A stretch of 64,000 nucleotides of DNA from Neodidymelliopsis sp. IMI 364377 (taxonomy: Eukaryota > Ascomycota > Dothideomycetes > Pleosporales > Didymellaceae). Where the stretch lies: the NCBI GenBank assembly GCA_027946375.1, contig JAPEUT010000149.1, positions 1 to 64,000 on the forward strand. Direction: 5' to 3'. The notes under the pieces are model-generated. The model saw only the letters and a list, made by a program, of their open reading frames with translations. It had not been told where the DNA came from and made no database searches. This document shows positions 23,123-33,657 of this stretch, one piece after another (position 1 is the stretch's first letter; each line of letters opens with the position of its first letter). The translations under genes were made by a program, and so were the position numbers.

Positions 23123-24808
23123 TCACCCCGCCCTGAATCTCGCTGGCGCCATCCTCTTCCTACCACTTTTCCTGACGGCAGGCGATGAGGCGGTCTTTGC
23201 AAGCCCTGGGGAGGAGTCCCGAGTTTCTGACAGCTGCGCATTACTTGCCACAGGCGACAATTTAATTGCATCGGCCTTGGACAACAGATTTGGGGTCTTC
23301 CTCATGCCAGCTCTTTTGATCGGTGACGAGACTGTCGCAACCGCTTTTGCTGGTGGACTCGAGCTTGAAATCTTGACTGTGTCCTGTACTGGCAAGGAAG
23401 CGTCGACGATCATGGCTTTTCCGAACATGTCCTCGGTATCTGTCGCCGATGGTGTGGATGCTCTCGTCTCCGTGTACACGTCCGCGACGCTCATTCCTGA
23501 ACCATCCTGCCATATTTCCGAATCCGAAGAGAGCAGACCTCGAACCTTTTCGTCTCGCATACCCTGAACGCTCATTTTTGTTGTGTGAAGCAGTGCAATT
23601 CGTGCGGTGGATATATTGTCCTTGTTACTGCCTGCATACAGAGCGTTCGAGTAGGCTTGCTTTCGGGACTCTAGGACTTTAGAGTTCAGCCAGTCAGCTA
23701 AGCACTGATTTTGCACAGAGGCTAGCATAGCAATGTCTTCCCTCATGCCTGCCTGATCTGCTGAGTAGGGATATGTCTTCAATAGCGAGGCGAGTAATGA
23801 TGCATGCTCAATCAGCGGTCTCATGCCGAAGGTATAGTTTGGCAGAGTCTCGGAGGAATTTGCTCGAGTATTAGAGGTATTGATGGACTGCAGGGCAAGA
23901 TCTTGCTCTGGTGGAAGGAGATTCGTATTGTGATTGATCCCTCTAGACTTGGACTCACTTGTTTTGTCAAAAGCTTCCGTGATCTTCCTCTTTCGACACG
24001 ATAGCCTCGAGTACTCCTGCACATAATGTAGTGCTTTCGTGCGTAGCTGCTCTTCATTTGGCGGAGGAGGTGCCATGTGCTGTGAGTAGATTATAGGAGT
24101 TGGCGCCCAATACTGGACATCCGGTTGTAGTGGAGGATATGCCATGTTGTATTGCGGGGCTATATACTGAGCTGAGATGGGATATCGTTCCTCAAAAGTC
24201 GCGTTGAGCTGAACATACTGTGAAACGTTCGTATTCCAGCCCGAAGAAGTCTCTCCTGTTGCGTGGGTGTGATATATGTTGCGGTTCCGCTGAATGAAAT
24301 TCCCGTTTAGAGGCTTTATAGCAAGAGCTCTTCGTATGGAGTTCGAATGGTTCAGTTTGCTGCGACCACTCTGAGACCTGCCTGATGGAATGGTATGGTC
24401 AGCTTTTATCGTCTGCTGACCTCTCGGTTGTGTCAAACCCTCGCCGACAACGATTGGGTTGTGTAAGCTACCAGGAGTGACCAGTTTCTGTAAAACAACC
24501 TTGACTTGTCCAATCGGAGGTCTGGTTTCCTCATGTAGTGACGAAGCTAAGCTGGTGGATATAGGCTTCTCAAACTTTCTTCCGGAAGACGGTGCATGGG
24601 TGGTATCAAGGCCATCCAGCGCAATGTCAGAGATAGACAACATTGTACTCGCACTTGGCAGGTAAGTATTGTGTGAGACGGACTGAGTAGTTGGAGATGT
24701 TTCAAGCTTTTCTGTCGCGCTCGAGGATATCTTCGTACGCTTTGCGCTCTTCGGTGCGCTCTTGCAATTCGACGCAGCTTTCGCGCAGCTTCGTCGCGTA
24801 CCGCCCAT
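23123..24808 (-). CDS. Unrecognised Ser/Thr-rich basic protein, probably nuclear
   Basis: A single open frame of 561 aa with an ATG in good context (GCCCATGT on the plus strand, giving ATGGGC). I recognise no family. The N-terminus is rich in Lys, Arg, Ser and Ala. The middle is Tyr/Pro/Gln-rich (about 200-255), followed by a short Arg/Lys cluster CRKRKITEAF near 275. A helical segment (about 330-400) is the most globular-looking part. The C-terminus is Ser/Pro-rich and ends with a basic run, RKSGRKRMAPARFRAG, similar to tails of chromatin proteins. Its stop is only 198 bp from the SDA1 stop (convergent). Nuclear location is inferred from composition only. Confidence 0.62.
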   Translation of the reverse strand: MGGTRRSCAKAASNCKSAPKSAKRTKISSSATEKLETSPTTQSVSHNTYLPSASTMLSISDIALDGLDTTHAPSSGRKFEKPISTSLASSLHEETRPPIGQVKVVLQKLVTPGSLHNPIVVGEGLTQPRGQQTIKADHTIPSGRSQSGRSKLNHSNSIRRALAIKPLNGNFIQRNRNIYHTHATGETSSGWNTNVSQYVQLNATFEERYPISAQYIAPQYNMAYPPLQPDVQYWAPTPIIYSQHMAPPPPNEEQLRTKALHYVQEYSRLSCRKRKITEAFDKTSESKSRGINHNTNLLPPEQDLALQSINTSNTRANSSETLPNYTFGMRPLIEHASLLASLLKTYPYSADQAGMREDIAMLASVQNQCLADWLNSKVLESRKQAYSNALYAGSNKDNISTARIALLHTTKMSVQGMRDEKVRGLLSSDSEIWQDGSGMSVADVYTETRASTPSATDTEDMFGKAMIVDASLPVQDTVKISSSSPPAKAVATVSSPIKRAGMRKTPNLLSKADAIKLSPVASNAQLSETRDSSPGLAKTASSPAVRKSGRKRMAPARFRAG

Positions 24809-25224
24809 GTTGTATGGTTCTTTCGCAGGTATCCTTAGCTATCGAGCACTTATACAAGTGAGTTCGGGTACTTACTGTCGCTTCTCAAAGACAGTGGCAG
24901 TACACGACGCAACCTTTGGCGTTGTACATGTGATGAGTTCCAGAGGTGGTGTCTTATAGGAGATAGTAAACGCCCGCACGGATATCTCTGCGCCAATACG
25001 TGTGGTGAGGGTGAGGCGAAGCGAGGAAGGAGGTGAAATACATAAAAACACTGCGGCACATCTAGCTGTTGCCTCAGCAGTGCAGAACAACACGGAAGGT
25101 ACGACCATTTCCGGAAGGCGCAAGTCACATATGGTCAACAACGTGCTAATCCGTATGATAGAAGTGCTTAACAAAGTAGATAGAGTATACCTTGACTGCT
25201 GTACTCGAACCTCGATAGAGACCG
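24809..25224. other. Intergenic region between two minus-strand genes
   Basis: This is the promoter side of the basic-protein gene and the 3' side of the APH-like gene. A minus-strand frame at 24872-25174 contains no family signature and I do not call it. Confidence 0.45.
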
Positions 25225-26346
25225 CTAATACGGGACACTCAAGAACGCACGAAGCTTGGTCAGCTCCTCCATATCGTTCAAGTCATCCACAACACGATCT
25301 ATCGCACCGTCATCCCACGCGTACCCATGCCACAGCAGAACTCCCACGTCTCTCATCAACCTCACCTCTTGCAGTCTATCCATAAGCTCTGGAACCAGCT
25401 CGAGCAGCCGAGTCCAAAAGAGACTCCTCAGCTGTGGCGTCTTGTCGCAGAACACGAATCCTAACCCGTCAGAATCTTGGGACGCAGCATGGAGGTGACC
25501 GAAGAGATGCTCGAGTCCATACAAACAAGTTCCGAATGGCAGATATTCTGCTTCAGCCCAATCCACGAGTCCTGTGATGTTCCATGTCGATTCGTCTACG
25601 AGTATGTTGGACGGTATGAGATCCCCATGGTTCAGTACGACGGGATAGTTCTCCACTTTGCACAGTTCAGTCACTGTAGTTCTAGCTCTTTGTCGAAGCC
25701 ACAGATCTGGAAGGTTGTCTGCAAGCTCCTCAAGTTTTTGGACGATGCGCGATCCCACTTTGCCTCTACATTGAGACAGCATTGTTGGTTCATGGTGTAT
25801 GGATGAGTCTGGTCTCAAAACGCTGTCCCTACGCTTTATTCTGGATATACTTGGCCAACTCTGTACGATTAGGCTGGCAAAGCTGGTTATGAGGGTGTCT
25901 TGTTTCTCTAGAGCGTTTGAATCTCGAGGCTCACTGAGTTGGAGCGGAGAAAGAGGCACGCCTTTGACTCGACTCATTTCGTACGCGCGAATATTTCCTG
26001 GCAGCTGAACATCCACAGCACTGATTGTAGGAGCGAGCGATTCGTACATTTCCGACGCTTCCCAAGTAATATCCAGGTCTAGAGCATGTTGAACTGGGCG
26101 AAGCTGGATGATGAGCTCTTCAGATGCTCCAGAGTTTGGCAGAAATCCACTCCCTTTGGATCTATCTCGACTTCCAACATGTCCTGTTCGATTAAAAAGC
26201 AACAGCGTAACGCTGCAGTAGCCCTGATGTTCCAGTTCCTCGACTGCATACCCATCATACCTTCTCTGTACAGCTTCGAGACATGTCGCCCATACCTGCT
26301 CTTCCAAATCCATTCGTTCCCAGAAACTTCTCTTGGACGAAATCAT
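25225..26346 (-). CDS. APH-family (aminoglycoside-phosphotransferase-like) kinase protein
   Basis: Single exon of 373 aa. The fold is a protein-kinase-like phosphotransferase. The catalytic Brenner-type motif HGDLIPSNIL is at 240-249, where D242 is the expected base and N247 a metal ligand. The second metal-binding aspartate is in GLVDWAEAE at 259-267 (D262). The N-terminal lobe is less conserved. Fungi carry many such paralogues acting on unknown small molecules; they are not presumed to confer antibiotic resistance. The start at 26346 is the first ATG of the frame. Confidence 0.82.
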   Translation of the reverse strand: MISSKRSFWERMDLEEQVWATCLEAVQRRYDGYAVEELEHQGYCSVTLLLFNRTGHVGSRDRSKGSGFLPNSGASEELIIQLRPVQHALDLDITWEASEMYESLAPTISAVDVQLPGNIRAYEMSRVKGVPLSPLQLSEPRDSNALEKQDTLITSFASLIVQSWPSISRIKRRDSVLRPDSSIHHEPTMLSQCRGKVGSRIVQKLEELADNLPDLWLRQRARTTVTELCKVENYPVVLNHGDLIPSNILVDESTWNITGLVDWAEAEYLPFGTCLYGLEHLFGHLHAASQDSDGLGFVFCDKTPQLRSLFWTRLLELVPELMDRLQEVRLMRDVGVLLWHGYAWDDGAIDRVVDDLNDMEELTKLRAFLSVPY

Positions 26347-26936
26347 ACCAAGCTAATTCCAGTTCAAGTCTAACGCAGCAAAAATAACAACTGTGGCCGC
26401 GGCGGCTTCGCAGAGTCACTGCACTGTATGCAAGGCATCTCGTGTCGCGTCAGCTGCGTCAGCTTCCTGTCAGCCTCGGCATTGTTTGCTGCTACTTATC
26501 TGCAAGCATCGAGGGTGTACGGCATGTGGCCGTGGTTCGCTAGCCTAAACCACGTGGTGGTGCTATCAAGACGCAGGCCGCGCATGAATGCTAGGTAAGC
26601 GTGGGGTGCAACCACCCCTGAAGGTTATGCACGTCAGAATCGCTTACGCGTGCGTTCCAAATGAGGTATGACATGACTTTACAGAGGGAGAAACGAATCA
26701 CTGAATGGATAAAAGTATTACATATCATTTTGTCATGGCTTCGTAGAAACCGTGCGTGCCGTCCTCAGGATGACTCGCTACAGAAAAACGCCGCATAAAC
26801 ATACACTAAAGCCAGCTCAGTCGTAGGATGGTATCACAATAAATTCTTCGCCGAACCCAGCACTCGCAAATAGCTCGAGCCATGGCGTGCATGAGCCTGG
26901 CGAACCACAGAAACAAAATACATCATCGTCGTTCCT
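26347..26936. other. Intergenic region, nothing identified
   Basis: Lies between the 5' end of the APH-like gene and the 3' end of the cupredoxin gene, both minus strand. Positions 26385-26600 contain GC-rich promoter-like sequence including ACCACGTGGTGG near 26549, a palindromic E-box (CACGTG). I see no coding signal. Confidence 0.45.
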
Positions 26937-27831
26937 TTACCACAATGCAATTGCAGCCATCGCGGCGGCACCCAGGCTGAAGAACGATTGACTGCTGAGT
27001 ACAGGCGCGGAGTTGGCAGTGTTTTGAGCAGGGCTGGTAGACGTGCCCGATGCGCCACTACCCAGTGTTGGTGAGCCAGAAGAGCCGGAAGATGGAGATG
27101 TTGTTCCGGTGCCAGAGCCAGAGCCAGTGCTAGAACCAGCTGCTTGTCCGGGGCTGAGGTTCTCGGCGGCGTTGGCAGCGAGTGCAGTGAAAGCGTTCAT
27201 GGTCTTGTCGCCGGATTCAGGACTGTGATAGTGTTAGCTTTGACTTGATGTAGGTCTGGACTGAGTCTGCACGTACGCATTGATAGCTCCGACCATGCCC
27301 TCTTGACAATGCTTGCCCTGCGAGCAGTAGAACCAAATAGGCTTGTTGTCGGAGACGCGGATAGTGTAGGTCAGAAGCTGAGATGTCGAGTTTATTGGTG
27401 TATTGGTAGGCATGAAACCGGAGTAGAAAGCATCAGTCTTGTTAGACATGATGTTCTGAATGGGTACACAAGGGTTGTCGAAGGTGGACTGGACAACAGA
27501 ATGATTCTTCTTGACGTTAGAGATGATTGTAATAGTACGAGTGCAGACGTACCTTTGGATGGAACTGGAATTGGACCATGTCTCCAGCGTTCGCCTTCAC
27601 GTTGTTGGGATAGAAGGCGAGGGACCCATTTGGCCCGCCGACCTGAATGATATGTGTTGTAAGCCCTGCGCCAGATGACGCTGACATCGACGATGTTGCA
27701 GCTGTCGACGCTGTAGACGATGCTGTTGATGACAGGGTTTCCGAAGCCGAGATTGACTGTGAGGATGCTGATGATTGCGCCACCGCGAAGCCAACCAGGG
27801 CGGATACGATGAAGGATTTCGAGAAATGCAT
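26937..27831 (-). CDS. GPI-anchored extracellular cupredoxin (serine-rich protein)
   Basis: Three exons, complement(27553..27831), complement(27277..27509) and complement(26937..27222), giving 265 aa. Introns are about 43 bp (donor GTACGT; acceptor AAG at 27510, or 3 bp further at 27507) and 54 bp (donor GTACGT, acceptor CAG). The secretory signal peptide MHFSKSFIVSALVGFAVAQ defines the start. It is followed by a Ser/Thr/Ala-rich linker and a blue-copper fold (about 70-165). Likely copper ligands are the His in KNHSVVQ and the Cys, His and Met in FYCSQGKHCQEGM. A long Ser/Gly/Thr-rich stalk and a C-terminal hydrophobic tail fit GPI anchoring. The family is common among secreted fungal wall proteins. 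No enzymatic activity is implied. Confidence 0.85.
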
Positions 27832-29057
27832 GTTGATAGGTATAGGTCTGATGAGGTTCAACCTGATGAATTACTAGTATGTGAGAACGAGAGAGTGGTG
27901 TAGGCGACTAGCGCTCTAGAAGCTGGACTAGCCAGGTATTAAGAATTGAAGAGACTGTAAAAGTGAGATGAACGAAAAGATGAGAAGGAAACGCAGTGCA
28001 GACACGAAGCAGAACAGATGTGGAGTGGAAAAGTGAGCCTGAGGAGTGGGTATTGACACTCTTAAGGCATTAAGAACGGCTTCGGACTGCCCATTGATTG
28101 CGTTTTGCTTAGGCGTCGTCGTGGCGGTTAGCAAGCGTTCCGACACACGAAGTACAGTCTGCGACGTGTTGGAATCCGTTCGTGCTTCAGCTTCTCACAC
28201 CCCAGCACTTGAAGTTCATAGCGCACTACGACACCATCATTTGGTTGTGGTTACGATACTGTCACAGCTCTGTGAAAGATCGATATTTTCGGCGTGATGA
28301 TTGTTTTTCACCGGTCTCCGTACCTGCAAAATAACTTACTACGATGCAGCTGTGCAGGACCAAGAATGGGTGAACTTGACGTTGTTGCAGCGTTCGGGTT
28401 GGGTGTTGGTTTTTGCGAAGCACTTCGCGTTGCATCCGTGTTTGAGCGCGCTCCAGCCGGGCGACATCAACGTCTGGGCACCGGCAGCCTCTGAACCGCT
28501 CGTTGGCAACACCTGAAGAGACTCACGGTAATTGAAAACCCGGTGAAGTGCCTGATAATCATGCCAGAAAAGTCTACCGGACTTGCAATTGATCTTGTAG
28601 AGATAACATTCATCTTCGCCAGTTGATACACGACGTTAATATCCAATTTTGCTTTATGCGACCTCAATGTGTTGGCTCGTATTCGGGTCTTCTTCGACGC
28701 TGCCATTTCCTCTGCCAGTCGAGTTGAATCTCGCCTTTCTTTGTTACGACTCCTTGCCTGACAGACGTCACTAAACTCGTGGTGTAGTACACGTTTGCAA
28801 GGCCGAGCCTACCCTTGGCGTGCTCTAGAAACATCCCTACTTATACAAACATGCCGAAAGAGCCCAACAGATGCGTTCACTCTTAGGCAGCCGCTGTGCC
28901 CATCCGGGAGCGAGGCCAATATCCGTGACGAGATTGCATTTGAGCAGAATCACACTGATCGGGATGTGCGTTACGACATTCGTATAGCTCCCTCGGTAAA
29001 GATGCACGCCTGATTGTAGGCTGTTCTTGTCGTATTGATGCATGTAGTGCCCAAGCT
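27832..29057. other. Promoter-side intergenic region of the cupredoxin gene
   Basis: No supportable gene. A plus-strand frame around 28316-28516 has protein-like composition but no ATG in a usable place and no family match, and the minus frame 28467-28706 overlaps it. Neither is called. Confidence 0.45.
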
Positions 29058-29597
29058 TCAGAAATCCAATACCAGCTGTGGAGCAAGCCTTTCCAAATCC
29101 TCGACCTGCAAGAAGCCATCTGTTATGCCATCATTCCTCGCCGACTTTGTACGCTCATGCTTGGCCCGTGCAAGTGCCTCTCGCACGAATATCTCCATGT
29201 AGCGGCCGGTCAGTGTCATCGCACCCTTTTGTATTTGCGTGTTGGGGTCTTCGAAGTTCTCGTGTAACAATCGCGCAAGTAATGGTGCTGGTATGGGATG
29301 TGCTGTCGACAAAGGCTCAATTGTCCTTGTGGGTTTGGGCGGAGGTATATCTTCCATCAAGTCGTCGCTGAGCGCATCGAACTCGTCTTCTTGTACGTCC
29401 TCTTCGTCCGAGGATATGATTGTCGCTGCTGCTTGGAACCCAGACTTAGCGGTGGAAGCATTGGCCTTGTTCGACGTGCCCGCTGCGCGCGATGTAGTAG
29501 GTGATGCACCTCTCGCCGTCCCTTTCACGGGTCGTGGGGGCTTGAATTGGGGGCCTTTTCGTGTTGTCCCGTTTGCACTGGCGTTCTTGGGAGGCAT
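29058..29597 (-). CDS. CENP-X / MHF2 histone-fold protein with N-terminal extension
   Basis: A single exon of 179 aa starting at MPPKNAS (context CCAACATGCC); an upstream ATG at 29672 would add 25 residues. The last roughly 80 residues match the CENP-X/Mhf2 histone fold: LLARLLHENF, then ALTGRYMEIFVREALARA-like helices (here MTLTGRYMEIFVREALARAK), then a C-terminal VEDLERLAPQLVLDF. CENP-X pairs with CENP-S (MHF1) at kinetochores and, with the Fanconi-type helicase Fml1/FANCM, at damaged forks. The family is often about 80-100 aa. Here about 100 extra residues precede the fold: a Lys/Arg/Pro-rich start and an acidic patch containing TIISSDEED, which resembles a SUMO-interaction motif. Confidence 0.85.
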   Translation of the reverse strand: MPPKNASANGTTRKGPQFKPPRPVKGTARGASPTTSRAAGTSNKANASTAKSGFQAAATIISSDEEDVQEDEFDALSDDLMEDIPPPKPTRTIEPLSTAHPIPAPLLARLLHENFEDPNTQIQKGAMTLTGRYMEIFVREALARAKHERTKSARNDGITDGFLQVEDLERLAPQLVLDF

Positions 29598-32496
29598 GTT
29601 GGTTTCGATATCAGGTTTGAGCTGATGCGGTGGGTCTGTCAGGTTGGTAGTGGATACCAAAGGCCTTGACATTCTGACATGCAGCCGCGAGCGGCGACGC
29701 GTGGGCACGTGTCAAAAACAGCATCGACCAGCCATCAACCCTGCACATTCACACTATTACCATAACGTTGGTTGTGGGACAACGATAGTGGTCCCTTATA
29801 TCCTCTCTATTACTATACACAGGAGTTGTCAGAGACTCCCAAAGGCGGTGCCCAAGGTGTTATTGTGTGTCAAAGCTTTCCTGTACTGTAACGCGGGCGT
29901 GTACTTCCACACTCTTGCTTCTGTTCCAGGACGCAGACCGGGGTTGTGTGATGCAGGTACTTCTTGCGGTTTCCGGGCGCAGCCTCCCATGATATGCATA
30001 CTAATTAACCCATGGTCCCCATTAGGAGCTGGCGCATCCGAATAGAGGCATTTGGGGCGAAGCTGCGGTTCCCCGACACTGCCTCCACGATCTCTAAAGA
30101 CGTCACATGTGAAGGATTGCGGGTAAGCAAGCATGGTTGCCCTTAATTAGCCTGCTCACTATTTCGAGCCTGTCTCTGGTCGAAAGGATCGCATCCTCGT
30201 TTATCGCTATTAGCACACATTACAACCGTTTTCAAACGTTCCTGCAGACGACTGTGCGCGGGTCAAGCTTTCACAACCTTTGCCGGCTCCATGTCACCAT
30301 CGTATTCTCATCGCTCCTAGTGGGCTTGTCCCGCCAGAAGATTACGGCACAACGATCCTTTCAAGCATGGGCGACAGACGACACCAGATGCAGATGTTCA
30401 GGCGCACGATCGTGGACGCTTGTGGCGTAAACGGGCGTAGGCGGGCAATTTCAATAAAAACGTTGGCCTAATTGTCCGTGTAAGCATCTGCAATCGACGC
30501 GCGATGAAGTTGGTGCAGGCGTGCAGGCAGACTGCAGAGCCAGTACAGTACCACTCTGGGTACATCGTTACACTGCGTTGAGCATCAACCCTTAATGCAA
30601 AAGAGTTCTGACATGCGTCGTGCCGCACTGTGTGCTACGTGACGCGTTGTACAAACAAAGCAGCTGAGATTGAAGGATGAACAACCACATGAACGTTGCT
30701 GTTGTGTTCCGATTGGTGCAGTCGCAGTCAGGCACTCGGGAAGCGCCATGAAGGATTCCTCTTCGAACGATGAAGACGAGAACCAATATTAAATCCTGGT
30801 TCATCTGCATGTTCAAGGCAGACAGCACGATCTACATCCATGGTGGGTATGCTCGGTGGTCGAGCAGTGTCTATATCGGCAGCTGTTCAGTAGGATGATC
30901 GAGACCTTCGAAGAGCACCACAAGCTGGTACCTGCGTTCGATACGAGATAAACGATCACCAGCCAATGTGACTAAAGGAACAACACTGCCGAAAGATCAC
31001 TTGATGGTGACGCATGTGGAGAGGTGGCCTTGCTCGACACAGAGGGCGAAGGCTCCCTTGGGGCAACGTTGTGGCATCACAGAGCGGCATAAAGCTCGGA
31101 GTTGGTTCTTGTTGTGCCTTCGCTTTGCCGGCACGATTCCGGGCTGACAGTCATGTGTAACGTGGCCGATCTGGAGAATCTGGTCACAGGGGACGACAGC
31201 GCCATCGACATGTTGTGTAGGCCTGGTAGCAACGGGCGTTGACTGACAATGGCAGCCTGCAGGACGACCCTACCATGAGCAGAAGAGGAAGACACAGGCA
31301 GAGTCGACAAGATTACAAGAGGCACGGTCACTGCCACGGCTGTTGGAATTCAGGGACCTCTAGAACGTGTGGGCGGATACGAATGATTCAGGCCCAGTCA
31401 GGGCTATCCTGTCACGGATGATTGGCGGGGTGCGTGGAATGGGTACGCTGGAGTTTAGTGTCAAAGCTAGGAGACAAGACCAAACAGCTTCCAGCGGTGT
31501 GTTGGGTGGCTCTGAAGAGGCAGGTCGGACATGAAGCTGCAAACAGAGCCGTCTGTGGAGACTGAGGCGTGCAGTCGACTGGCTTTTCTTTGATTAGGTG
31601 TTGACAAGTGTCGAGGTGAATGGCATGCGCTGCTCACGCAAGCAGACACGGTCAGGAGGCTCTGTCGCTGGGAAAAGCACTTGCGACGCACGTGAGGGAG
31701 GCTGACTGAGGTGTCGACTACGCAACAATGCAGCTGGCCGGTTGTTTGTCTTTTCTCTGGCGTGAGGCTGCTCGGCGAGCGAGCTATGGCCGCGATGTGT
31801 GCAAGGGTGCATGGGGCTGAGATGGCTTTCTCTGGGGCGCCCGACGGGCAGAGCGAAGCACGGGCACTTGGACAGACTGGGCCTGCACTGCTGCTGCTCG
31901 GCAAGCCAGCAAGCCACAAGCCCAGGGTGGCCGCGCATAGCCCGATTCCTACCCATGTCTCGAAAGTGAAAGGCGCGTGATGGAAACACACCCCTGCTCA
32001 CCATTACCCAAAGCGGTTGCACTGCTCTGCGCACTTGGACCAGGCCGCCGTCCTGGTGTAGTGTACCGTACCATATATATCAGAAAGTGGTTGCGCTACC
32101 AGCAGCTCCCCACCAGCGCTGCTCCTGCCCTCTTGTGGTTCATTCTTGACGCAACCGAGACCGTTGTCTTTACATAACAGCTGAGCGGTCCGCCCATACG
32201 ACCTGGCTTGCATACCACCATTTATACATCACCACTCCGCCCGCCCTCCCACAGACCTCTTGTCTTCGACCGAGGCAAGCGCCGTCTGACCACCAAACGC
32301 TGATAGGGACCGTCTCACGCACAGATAACACATTCAACCTGCGATCAGCGCGCTAGGTTACACGAAGCGTCTTCCATCCCATATCTAGCCAGGCCCAACC
32401 CTAGGGATATCCTCTGGAATTTGCGGCTCCCCTCACCGACCAAACAAACAATTCGCGTCGTCACACCCTTGATTCCTACATATTCCTTGCCCTGCC
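29598..32496. other. 2.9 kb gene-poor stretch
   Basis: I find no open frame with an ATG start, sensible composition and splice support. Minus-strand frames at 31467-32034 are Ser/Cys/His-rich and begin with non-ATG codons. The last 300 bp (32200-32496) are C/T-rich and C/A-rich, fitting a long leader or promoter for the MIF-like gene. A short or intron-rich secreted-protein gene cannot be ruled out. Confidence 0.45.
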
Positions 32497-33657
32497 ATGC
32501 CTCACTCTGTCAACAACTCGACTTCGACTGGAGCCAAGATGTCACGGCCGTCGTCCACTTCGACCTACTCGGCATCCAACGCCTTCCCCAAGCAGGCCGG
32601 CGCCACCACACTGCTAGCACCTGATGCGCACGAAGCGCAGCCACTATCATCGCCATCTCAGCTCTCCTTCACTTCGTCGCCGCGATCTGTTCTTGAAACA
32701 TCCGGGTTTGACGACACTCGACTACGCCCTGCCACATCTGCTGGTGCAAACATTGCACGGCCTTACTCCCGCCAGCGCGCCCAGTACTACGAGGAGCAGT
32801 TTGCCTATAAAGAGGGCACCACGTCATCTGCTCGCGACCGCGTTACAAAAGATGCACCCATTATTGCTGAATTGAGGACGAATGTAATTGTACGTTGCTA
32901 ATCTCCACGATGCTCCACTCTTTCATGCATGCTAATCGCCGCACAGATCAAGGATGAGTACACCCTGGTCACCGACCTCTCACATCATCTATCGACGCGC
33001 TATCAGAAGCCCGAAACATCGATTATGATAACAGTCAACCACTCGGCGTGTCTATTGCTCGGGGGGTCTTTCGAGCCTACCTATGTCCTCACAATCAATG
33101 CACTGCCAGTGCAGCTGCAGCCTACCCTCAACAAGCGCAACGCTGCCATGATCCAGAACTTCATGACCGACTCGATTGGTGTGCCAATTGATCGCGGCAT
33201 CGTCAAGTTCGTCGCTATCCAAGAAGAGAGTTTGGCGATCAACGGCATGACTATCCTAGGCGAGGTTGAGAGCCTCGAGCGTATTCAAGCAGAGGAGAGC
33301 AGCATGAAAAGAGGCATGACGAAGAGCTCCCGCCGCTCGGGTGTCTCCAAAGCAAAGAGTAGCATCCAGCTCACTCACAAGGCTTCCAAAACTAATAACA
33401 AGGGAAGAACAGTCACCCCTCCGCTTCCTAGTCCTGGCCCACTCGATTCCGGAATAGCCGTCAACGAGAAGGGTATCAACGAAAGCATACCAGTGCAGCC
33501 TGTGAACAACAAGATCAACCACAAGCAATCAGAACCGATCATGCACAAGTTCAGCAGGATAGCTAGCACAAACCTCGTCCCACCACCCATTCCTGAGAGC
33601 ACTCCTGCGAAGCAAATGCCCAAGCGCAAGAGCCTGCTGAACATCTTCCGCCGATAA
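32497..33657 (+). CDS. MIF-like (tautomerase-superfamily) domain protein
   Basis: Two exons, 32497..32889 and 32947..33657, giving 367 aa. The 57-bp intron (donor GTACGT, branch GCTAATC, acceptor CAG) joins in phase 0. A macrophage-migration-inhibitory-factor-like fold lies at about 120-240: TNVIIKDEYTLVTDLS, then YQKPETSIMITV and LLGGSFEPTYVLTINAL. In the family the catalytic base is an N-terminal proline exposed after Met removal. Here the matching segment is internal, and the nearest candidate (Pro121 in DAPIIAELRTNV) is preceded by 120 Ser/Thr-rich residues. Either the protein is processed or it is not a classical tautomerase. The C-terminal 110 residues are basic and Ser/Pro-rich, ending KRKSLLNIFRR. 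Related long fungal proteins exist; the role is unknown. Confidence 0.82.

Noticed and set aside
28301..28516. Plus-strand frame with protein-like composition upstream of the cupredoxin gene
   Set aside because: It starts with TTG, is only 71 codons long, has no splice partners and no recognisable family; at most a relic.
31467..32034. Two overlapping minus-strand frames of 146-174 codons
   Set aside because: They start at non-ATG codons, overlap each other in different phases and are Ser/Cys/His-rich without domains.
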